Below are positions 1 through 4,281 of a DNA stretch of 5,850 nucleotides, piece after piece. The position numbers and the translations under genes are program-made. This stretch comes from an uncultured Eubacteriales bacterium (GTDB lineage Bacteria; Bacillota; Clostridia; Christensenellales; UBA1242), in NCBI GenBank assembly GCA_948971535.1, contig CARFEX010000031.1, forward strand, positions 2,001-7,850, read 5' to 3'. The notes beneath the pieces were generated by a model that was not told the origin of the DNA, did no database searches, and was given only the letters and a program-made list of their open reading frames with translations. Positions within the stretch are counted from its first letter, which is position 1. The number at the start of each line of letters is the position of its first letter.

Positions 1-1
1 T

Positions 2-79
2 ATTCAAGAAGCGATTAATCAAGCAAAAATAGAGATAGAAAATTGTAAAAACCAATTAATTAAAAAAGGAGAAAATTAA
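2..79 (+). CDS. 3' end of an upstream phage-operon gene (partial)
   Basis: The frame starting at base 2 is open to a TAA at 77-79 and gives the last 25 residues of a protein whose beginning lies outside the window. The visible tail is rich in Gln, Lys, Glu, Asn and Ile, which suggests a helix or coiled coil. It ends only 2 bases before the next ATG, and the next gene's ribosome binding site lies inside its last codons. This spacing is typical of a co-transcribed late phage operon. Too little is visible to assign a function. That it is a phage structural gene is inferred only from its neighbours. Confidence 0.6.
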   Translation: MQEAINQAKIEIENCKNQLIKKGEN

Positions 80-81
80 TT

Positions 82-699
82 ATGGAAAATTTTATAGATG
101 AAGTTAGGGATGAGCCTAACAAAATGAATATCAAAATCTTATCACAATCAGCAGACACAATTATTGCTGAAATAACCCCAGCATACAAAGTAAGTGTGGC
201 AGGAACGCCTATCACTGCCAATATAATGAATGAAATAAAAAATATGCTAGAGCAAAGTGAAGTTAATTCCTCTAATGCGAAAGCAACTTCTCAGCAAGCA
301 CAAAGTTTGGCAAGTTCTGCAGAGCAAAAATCTACCACTGCATTAACAACAGCTCAAACAGCCCAAGAAGTAGCTCAAATAGCAAAAACGCAGTCAGATG
401 AAACAATGAAGCAAGTTGTTGAAAAAATGGGAAGTAAGGTGTTTTCTAGTGGAGAATATATATCATCTTTTGATGCGGATACAAAGGTAAATAAAACCGA
501 ATATGAAACAAACAAAACCACAACTGATGAAAGCTTAGCGAGTTTGCAAACTCAAATTAATGAGCTTACTCAATCAATGCAAACAAAAATCGATGAAATA
601 ACACAAGTTCTACAAGAAATTCAAACAGAAATTGCTAATATGAAAGCTGGTGTAAGTGTATTTAGTTTGCTTAAAGCAAATTCGATTGACCTCGTATAG
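82..699 (+). CDS. Phage tail appendage/fibre-like coiled-coil protein
   Basis: This 205-aa protein has no signal peptide or membrane segment. Residues 16-39 look like a small beta-rich N-terminal module. Residues 40-52 (AGTPITANIMNEI) match the 'GTPxxAxxxNxI' motif that recurs at the start of tail-fibre and baseplate-appendage proteins of Firmicutes phages. Residues about 53-115 are a low-complexity Ala/Ser/Gln/Thr helix, and residues about 140-188 are a second helical stretch with heptad-like spacing, so a trimeric coiled-coil shaft is likely. The C-terminus (190-205) is short and hydrophobic. The ATG is supported by an AAAGGAG site at 65-71, 10 bases upstream. It is followed after 8 bases by the next gene, whose ribosome binding site overlaps this stop codon. 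The tail role is inferred from the motif, the composition and the glycine-rich tail protein two genes downstream. Exact family membership is unknown. Confidence 0.6.
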   Translation: MENFIDEVRDEPNKMNIKILSQSADTIIAEITPAYKVSVAGTPITANIMNEIKNMLEQSEVNSSNAKATSQQAQSLASSAEQKSTTALTTAQTAQEVAQIAKTQSDETMKQVVEKMGSKVFSSGEYISSFDADTKVNKTEYETNKTTTDESLASLQTQINELTQSMQTKIDEITQVLQEIQTEIANMKAGVSVFSLLKANSIDLV

Positions 700-707
700 G
701 AGGGAGT

Positions 708-1241
708 ATGGCAATATTTTTTGATAATAAATATTATAAAATAGCTGATAGCACTTTAAGTGATGACAAAAAAAGTGTTCTCGTAGATATGGATGTGTAT
801 AATACAATCGAAGACCGTATGCGTGAAAAAAACTTAGCAGAAGGTGTAAAAATATTTAAAGAAAAAGTTAGAAATAATGTGACCAGTCTTATGGAAGAAC
901 TTATTGAGCAAACTAATAGTGTTCAAGATATAAAGACAATATTAAATAGAGAAATTTTTTTACAAATGTATCCTGATATTAAGATTAAGGTTGAGCAAAT
1001 TGAAGATTTAAGAAGAGAGGCTTTACTTCTTATAGATAGTTTGGGAAAAGAAAATATAGATTTTGAAAGTCTTAAATATCGTGATAAGTGGAGTGAATTT
1101 GGATTAAATAAAGAAATGTGCAAAAAGTTAGGTTTTGCTGGTACTTTTTCTCTAGAGCTTGAATGTGTTTGCTATGATAATCTTACAGAGTTATACAATA
1201 CTATTAAAAGTCGAATTGTATCGCCAGTTTTAGATTGTTAG
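708..1241 (+). CDS. Phage-operon protein of unknown function
   Basis: I do not recognise this 177-aa protein. It starts with a compact segment rich in Phe and Tyr (residues 3-35) that looks like short beta strands. A mostly helical, charged region follows (about 32-115), then a C-terminal part containing four cysteines (C138, C153, C155, C177) and a Trp. It has no signal peptide, membrane segment or known catalytic motif. The start is well supported: AGGAGG at 698-703 overlaps the previous stop codon and lies 4 bases before the ATG. Its stop codon in turn overlaps the AGGAGG of the next gene, so translation of the three genes is probably coupled. Lying between a fibre-like protein and a glycine-rich putative adhesin, it could be a linker, a minor tail-tip protein or an adhesin assembly factor. 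That is inference from position only. Confidence 0.55.
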   Translation: MAIFFDNKYYKIADSTLSDDKKSVLVDMDVYNTIEDRMREKNLAEGVKIFKEKVRNNVTSLMEELIEQTNSVQDIKTILNREIFLQMYPDIKIKVEQIEDLRREALLLIDSLGKENIDFESLKYRDKWSEFGLNKEMCKKLGFAGTFSLELECVCYDNLTELYNTIKSRIVSPVLDC

Positions 1242-1245
1242 GAGG
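1240..1245 (+). promoter_or_regulatory. Ribosome binding site that sets the start of the glycine-rich gene
   Basis: A full AGGAGG lies 7 bases before the ATG at 1253. A TTG in the same frame at 1235 would extend the protein by six residues, but it lies upstream of this site and partly reads through it. ATG 1253 is therefore the real start. Confidence 0.85.
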
Positions 1246-1252
1246 AGAAAAT

Positions 1253-2404
1253 ATGGGAAAATTCAAAATTAAAGGTGTAGATATTTTGCAATATCAAACA
1301 CCTATTGCTATGTCTGAAAATGGAACAGCTCATCCAGCTTTTAGTGAAAAGATACGGGGAATAAGTGAAGAACTCGACAATGGAAGCAAAAAATTGGTCG
1401 CAGGCTGGGAACTTTCTAATACAGACAATTATAGCCTTAGTACCAATTATGACTGTTGTGAAGGAAAAATTAAAGTCAATGGACAAGTTGTAAAAGTTGC
1501 TATTGATGGAACTAGACCACGTAATATGGAGCAAAAAGCTATTATTAGTGGTACAGGTGCAACTTATTATTTAAATAACATAAATGGTGTTTTATATCTT
1601 TCAACTTCACCAAATTCGGCCACAGGCACGACAATAGTTGCATCCAAAGCTAATAATAAAGATGTAGTTATCAATCTTGCTTGCTGGGGCTCTGGCGGAA
1701 AAGGCGGTACAGGTGCGTATTGGTTTTTAGTAGGCAACTGGGGTGGTGTTGGCGGAGCTGGTGGCGGAAAAGCAATCCTAACCATGGTTATAAAAAATAA
1801 TGATTATTTTAAAATAGTCACTGAAACTGATGCTCAAAAGAAAGGTAGAATAACTGCTAGTGATGTAGAAATTTTTAATTCGCCAAATTTATATATTTAT
1901 CATTCTTCTGCACAAGAACCTCTTTTAACATGTGAAGGTGGAAAAAGTGGTATATCAAATCATCCTCGATGGGGAACTGATGACTTGAAAGGAGCTGGAG
2001 AGGTTATATTTAATAATCTTAACAATGCACCAATAATTATAAGACAAACTGCTAGCGGAGTAGCGCATAAAACTTTCAATGGAAACCTAGGAGTAGATTG
2101 TCCATTTAATAAGGATTATAATCAACCTAGTTTAGGAAATATAGAAAACATTGTAGGGGATCTAATTCTTGTTGGTAAAGGTGGAAAGATTAACAGTGTA
2201 TGGAAACCAAGCGATGGACAGATGTATGGCAGTGGTGGAGCTGGAAGCTATGGCGATGGAGGAAAAGCCGCAGATAATGGAGGCAACAATAATTCTGCTG
2301 GTTTCCCAGGAAAATTTGGTGGCGGAGGCGGTGGAGCCGATTCGCCAGCAGGTGGAGCTGAAGGCGGCGATGGTGGATTGCCTGGCTTTGCTATTTTCTA
2401 TTGA
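1253..2404 (+). CDS. Glycine-rich phage tail protein, putative distal adhesin
   Basis: This is a 383-aa protein. Residues 1-140 form an N-terminal region of beta-type composition, presumably for attachment to the fibre or baseplate. A first glycine-rich block lies at about 145-172 (CWGSGGKGGTG, then GGVGGAGGG). A non-repetitive domain follows at about 173-305. A second, denser glycine block lies at 308-379, including GGGGGG at 356-361, and the chain ends in the hydrophobic strand PGFAIFY. Glycine-rich segments separated by ordinary beta sequence and closed by a short hydrophobic C-terminus are typical of phage tail-tip proteins. The T-even gp38 adhesins use polyglycine II helices and bind receptors through loops. 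A similar host-binding role is inferred here, not shown. The glycine block is locally GC-rich compared with the surrounding AT-rich DNA, as glycine codons require. It is the last gene of the + strand operon and is followed by a terminator. No holin or lysin comes after it. Confidence 0.65.
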   Translation: MGKFKIKGVDILQYQTPIAMSENGTAHPAFSEKIRGISEELDNGSKKLVAGWELSNTDNYSLSTNYDCCEGKIKVNGQVVKVAIDGTRPRNMEQKAIISGTGATYYLNNINGVLYLSTSPNSATGTTIVASKANNKDVVINLACWGSGGKGGTGAYWFLVGNWGGVGGAGGGKAILTMVIKNNDYFKIVTETDAQKKGRITASDVEIFNSPNLYIYHSSAQEPLLTCEGGKSGISNHPRWGTDDLKGAGEVIFNNLNNAPIIIRQTASGVAHKTFNGNLGVDCPFNKDYNQPSLGNIENIVGDLILVGKGGKINSVWKPSDGQMYGSGGAGSYGDGGKAADNGGNNNSAGFPGKFGGGGGGADSPAGGAEGGDGGLPGFAIFY

Positions 2405-2419
2405 TAACAAAAATTTAAC

Positions 2420-2451
2420 AATAAAAGAGAGATGTTTGTCTCTCTTTTATT
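2420..2451. terminator. Intrinsic terminator at the end of the tail operon
   Basis: A perfect 13-bp inverted repeat (AATAAAAGAGAGA and its complement) surrounds a 6-base loop. The 3' arm ends in T-rich sequence (CTTTTATTTATTT) on the + strand. It lies 16 bases after the glycine-rich gene and in the gap to the convergent gene that ends at 2504, so it may stop transcription from both sides. The minus-strand U-tract is weaker. Confidence 0.8.
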
Positions 2452-2503
2452 TATTTCAAGTTTTTCTTTCTTTTGATTTCTGCATAATATGATTTTAAGT
2501 TTG

Positions 2504-2890
2504 CTAATTATGGTTATCATTTTGTTCGTTATCTGTAAGTATGCTAGAAAGTTGTTCAAGCCCTTCACCATGTAGTTGATAAATTCGCTTAGTAGAATAA
2601 GATAATTTGTCTGCTATTTGGTCAAACGTAGAAAAGCAAATATATTTCAGATACATTACCGTTCTATAAGGTTGTTTTAAAAGGTCAATGGTACTTTCTA
2701 TTTCACGTTTTTTATCCATTAATTTTGACATTTTTTGCTCTTCATATTCCTTATTGTCGCTAAAAGAAGAAGAGGTAATATTTTTACCAATCATTTTATC
2801 ATATTTTTCAATTTCATTGATTTTTGCTTTTAAATATTGATAATCATACATATATTCTTCCAAATATTCTTTTAATTCATGTTTTTCCAT
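2504..2890 (-). CDS. DUF1492/ArpU-like phage transcriptional regulator (sigma region 4-like)
   Basis: This is a 128-aa protein. Residues 1-70 are highly charged and helical, probably a coiled coil. Residues about 72-114 carry the conserved part: YRTVMYLKYICFSTF, then QIADKLSYSTKRIYQLHGEG. This follows the pattern 'YRxVLxLRYI...xxIAxxLxYSxRxxxxLHxxAL' of DUF1492/ArpU-type phage proteins, a helix-turn-helix resembling sigma-70 region 4. Such genes usually sit near the end of the phage early region, before terminase, and are thought to switch on late genes. Here it is instead downstream of, and convergent with, the tail operon, and divergent from an XRE regulator. The start has a GAGGTG site (minus strand, 2900-2895) 4 bases before the ATG. 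The Asn/Asp/Gln-rich C-terminus (119-128) is unremarkable. Family assignment is fairly secure. The role in late-gene control is inference. Confidence 0.75.
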   Translation of the reverse strand: MEKHELKEYLEEYMYDYQYLKAKINEIEKYDKMIGKNITSSSFSDNKEYEEQKMSKLMDKKREIESTIDLLKQPYRTVMYLKYICFSTFDQIADKLSYSTKRIYQLHGEGLEQLSSILTDNEQNDNHN

Positions 2891-2907
2891 TTTTCACCTC
2901 AAATCGA

Positions 2908-2927
2908 TAAAATTCGCCATAATTTTA
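2908..2927. repeat. Inverted repeat over the -10 of the DUF1492 gene promoter
   Basis: Perfect 7-bp arms, TAAAATT and AATTTTA, are separated by CGCCAT. One arm contains the minus-strand -10 hexamer (2922-2927), and the dyad extends across the expected start of transcription. It could be an operator, but it is built almost entirely of A and T, so chance is not excluded. Confidence 0.4.
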
Positions 2928-2950
2928 ACATGTTGTGAAAATTTAGACAA
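2922..2950 (-). promoter_or_regulatory. Promoter of the DUF1492-like gene
   Basis: On the minus strand, TTGTCT (2950-2945) and TAAAAT (2927-2922) are spaced by 17 bases. TG one base before the -10 (2930-2929) makes it an extended -10 promoter. Transcription would begin near 2915, about 25 bases before the ATG at 2890, leaving room for the ribosome binding site. Confidence 0.6.
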
Positions 2951-2961
2951 GTATTTTTCAC
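2935..2961. repeat. Inverted repeat GTGAAAA / TTTTCAC, candidate operator
   Basis: Perfect 7-bp arms at 2935-2941 and 2955-2961 flank a 13-base spacer. The element covers the spacer and -35 of the minus-strand promoter. A further TTTTCACC copy at 2891-2898 coincides with the ribosome binding site of the DUF1492-like gene. Position and symmetry fit a repressor site, but binding is not shown. Confidence 0.4.
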
Positions 2962-3014
2962 CACTGGTTAATCTTTTTAATATTTTTCGACAAAATTAGT
3001 GGAAATTTAGAAAA
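2935..3014 (+). repeat. Direct repeat pair in the divergent intergenic region
   Basis: GTGAAAATTTAGACAA at 2935-2950 recurs as GTGGAAATTTAGAAAA at 2999-3014, with 14 of 16 bases identical and a 64-base offset. The first copy overlaps the -35 region of the minus-strand promoter. The second overlaps the -35 region of the + strand promoter. One protein binding both could control both genes. Confidence 0.45.
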
Positions 3015-3028
3015 ATTTGTGTTATATT
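3000..3028 (+). promoter_or_regulatory. Probable promoter of the XRE regulator gene
   Basis: TATATT at 3023-3028, preceded by TG at 3020-3021, is a good extended -10. TGGAAA at 3000-3005 is a weak -35 at 17-base spacing. Transcription would start near 3035, leaving a leader of only about 10 bases that cuts into the ribosome binding site. Phage repressor maintenance promoters are often nearly leaderless, so this is tolerable. The alternative is TTTTCA (2955-2960) with TAATAT (2978-2983), also at 17-base spacing, which gives a leader of about 55 bases. Confidence 0.45.
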
Positions 3029-3033
3029 AAGTT

Positions 3034-3038
3034 AGGAG
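3034..3038 (+). promoter_or_regulatory. Ribosome binding site that sets the XRE gene start
   Basis: AGGAG lies 6 bases before ATG 3045. The in-frame TTG at 3039 immediately abuts this site, so it is too close to be used. The protein therefore begins at 3045. Confidence 0.8.
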
Positions 3039-3044
3039 TTGATT

Positions 3045-3383
3045 ATGGTACAAAATAAAATAACTGAAATTCGTACAAAAAATTATCTTTCCAAGACCGA
3101 ACTTGCAAAGATTTGTGACGTAACATGTTCCACTGTGTCAATGTGGGAAGGCGGACAAAGAGGACTTGATGTAAAACATGCAAAACTTTTGTCAAAAACC
3201 TTTGGAGTTACACTTGATTGGCTTTTTGGTCTTGATGAGGATGCAGTTCAAGTTAGAGTGCCTAGCAATAAGAAATCGGTAACAATAGTCGAAAAAGGTG
3301 AGATGCCAAAGACGGTAGTTCTTAAAGATAAACAGTACGAAGAGATTAAAGCTATTCTCAACAAGTTTGAAAGTAAGGACTAA
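3045..3383 (+). CDS. XRE-family helix-turn-helix transcriptional regulator
   Basis: This 112-aa protein is a likely DNA-binding repressor. Residues about 4-63 form a five-helix HTH_3/Cro-CI domain. LSKTELAKICDVTCSTVSMW (15-34) carries helices 2 and 3, with the recognition helix at about 28-37. GGQRGLDVKHAKLLSKTFGV and then LDWLFG (58-62) follow, the usual ending of this fold. Residues 64-112 form a short tail with beta and then helical character and no protease (LexA/CI-like) motif, so RecA-triggered self-cleavage is not expected. It is divergent from the DUF1492-like gene and 64 bases upstream of the EFR1-type gene. Dyads and repeats lie on both sides of it, which suggests control of itself and one or both neighbours. 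Whether it belongs to the phage or to the host cannot be told from sequence alone. Confidence 0.85.
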   Translation: MVQNKITEIRTKNYLSKTELAKICDVTCSTVSMWEGGQRGLDVKHAKLLSKTFGVTLDWLFGLDEDAVQVRVPSNKKSVTIVEKGEMPKTVVLKDKQYEEIKAILNKFESKD

Positions 3384-3390
3384 AATCTAT

Positions 3391-3419
3391 TTGACAAAGA
3401 AATAAGATTAACTTAAAAT
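3391..3419 (+). promoter_or_regulatory. Promoter of the EFR1-type gene
   Basis: A consensus TTGACA at 3391-3396 is followed after exactly 17 bases by TAAAAT at 3414-3419. The expected start is near 3426, giving a leader of about 22 bases with GGAG at 3438-3441. The gpmI promoter in this window has the same two hexamers and spacing, which supports the call. Confidence 0.75.
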
Positions 3420-3430
3420 AAAGTTAATCT
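3405..3430. repeat. Perfect 10-bp dyad centred on the EFR1 promoter -10 (operator or terminator)
   Basis: AGATTAACTT (3405-3414) and AAGTTAATCT (3421-3430) flank a 6-base loop, AAAATA. The -10 hexamer (3414-3419) lies at the centre of symmetry, as expected for a repressor operator. The dyad is also 21 bases after the XRE stop and is followed by ACTTTTTGG, so it could act as a weak AT-rich intrinsic terminator for the XRE transcript. With only two G-C pairs in the stem, the operator reading is at least as likely. The two roles are not exclusive. Confidence 0.6.
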
Positions 3431-3437
3431 ACTTTTT

Positions 3438-3441
3438 GGAG
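3438..3441 (+). promoter_or_regulatory. Ribosome binding site that sets the EFR1-type gene start
   Basis: GGAG lies 6 bases before ATG 3448. The in-frame TTG at 3436 overlaps this site and has none of its own. The start at 3448 also puts the flavodoxin strand MIGILYFSSTGNS at the N-terminus, as usual for the family. Confidence 0.8.
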
Positions 3442-3447
3442 CAAAAA

Positions 3448-4191
3448 ATGATAGGAATATTGTATTTTAGTAGTACAGGCAATAGCTTATACATAGCAAA
3501 AAAGGTTTATTCACATCATGGAGGAAAAATTTTATATCTTCCAAAATATCAAGGTGATGGAAGTGAGTTTGAAAGGATAATTTTAGTTACTCCTATCCAT
3601 TCTTATGGTATGCCAAAATGTGTTTATGAATTTTTGCCAAGGTTAAATAAAAGTGTAGAACTTGTTATAATTCAAAATTACGGCGGAATGATAGGAGGTG
3701 CAGACTATCTTGTTTATAGTTATTGCAAAATGCTTGGCTTAAATCTTAAAGGCATGTTTGTTCTAAAAATGCCAGAAAACTTTACTTTAACATTCTCTGT
3801 TCCAAAGTTTTATATAAAAAGCACTTTAAAAAGTGCAGATAAGCGCATAGAAAAGGTTGTATGTGCTATAAAAGAAAATAAATTTGGTCTTCCTAAAAAG
3901 AAAAAAACGAGAGCAAAACTTTATCAAAAGAATATGTCAAACTGGCACATTATAGGAAAATGCTTCTCTACAAACAAAAATTGTGAGAAGTGTGGTAAAT
4001 GTATTTCTATCTGCCCAGCTGGGAATATTAGTTTTAAAGATGGTGAAATAGTTTTTGGTGATAAATGTGTAGCATGTCTTGGATGCTATCATCGTTGCCC
4101 AAACAAGGCAATTGTATATAAAAACAAGAAGAAAAAGTCACGTTATGTTAATCCTAATGTCAAAAGTGATGAAATAGGCAAGGATTTTTAA
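3448..4191 (+). CDS. EFR1-family ferredoxin (flavodoxin domain plus two 4Fe-4S clusters)
   Basis: This 247-aa cytoplasmic redox protein is of usual length for the EFR1 family. Residues 1-140 form a flavodoxin-like domain. The first strand leads into SSTGNS (8-13), the FMN phosphate-binding loop, and TPIHSYGMP (48-56) and IQNYGG (75-80) are the later flavin-contact loops. A Lys-rich linker (150-161) leads to a bacterial ferredoxin domain. Its two full C-x2-C-x2-C-x3-CP motifs are C179/C182/C185/C189 and C207/C210/C213/C217, enough for two 4Fe-4S clusters. The C-terminal RYVNPNV is the family's characteristic ending. It should carry electrons between FMN and iron-sulphur clusters in an anaerobe. 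The physiological partner is unknown. It has its own promoter, lies downstream of the XRE regulator on the same strand, and converges on gpmI. Family assignment is strong. The biological role is not known. Confidence 0.88.
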   Translation: MIGILYFSSTGNSLYIAKKVYSHHGGKILYLPKYQGDGSEFERIILVTPIHSYGMPKCVYEFLPRLNKSVELVIIQNYGGMIGGADYLVYSYCKMLGLNLKGMFVLKMPENFTLTFSVPKFYIKSTLKSADKRIEKVVCAIKENKFGLPKKKKTRAKLYQKNMSNWHIIGKCFSTNKNCEKCGKCISICPAGNISFKDGEIVFGDKCVACLGCYHRCPNKAIVYKNKKKKSRYVNPNVKSDEIGKDF

Positions 4192-4218
4192 AAAACAGCA
4201 TAAATAATGCTGTTTTTT
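4190..4218. terminator. Bidirectional intrinsic terminator between the EFR1-type gene and gpmI
   Basis: A perfect 12-bp stem (AAAAAACAGCAT with its complement) surrounds the loop AAATA. The core is CAGCAT/ATGCTG, with a run of six T on the + strand and, by symmetry, six U on the minus-strand transcript. It begins within the EFR1 stop codon and lies 64 bases beyond the gpmI stop, so it serves both converging genes. The rest of the gap up to 4281 is plain AT-rich sequence with no feature that I can see. Confidence 0.88.
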
Positions 4219-4281
4219 GTTTAAAGTTATAATTTTTATATAAAATCAAATTTTTAGAGTGTTGAGAATTAACAAAAATTA

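Noticed and set aside
1567..1785. Minus-strand frame rich in proline opposite the glycine-rich gene
   Set aside because: Proline runs are simply the complement of glycine codons (GGN/NCC). There is no ribosome binding site.
1253..2404. Possible variable-repeat target of a diversity-generating retroelement in the tail adhesin
   Set aside because: The C-terminus is glycine-rich rather than a C-type lectin fold, and no template repeat or reverse transcriptase is in the window.
2169..2492. Open frame overlapping the end of the glycine-rich gene and running through the terminator, as if a frameshift could extend the protein
   Set aside because: It has no ribosome binding site, no slippery sequence was seen, and it reads through a 13-bp terminator stem. 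It is an out-of-frame shadow of glycine codons.
3821..3836. Inverted repeat GCACTTT-AA-AAAGTGC inside the EFR1-type gene
   Set aside because: It is in the coding region (encoding roughly S-T-L-K-S-A), has no adjoining T-run or promoter, and is best explained by codon content.
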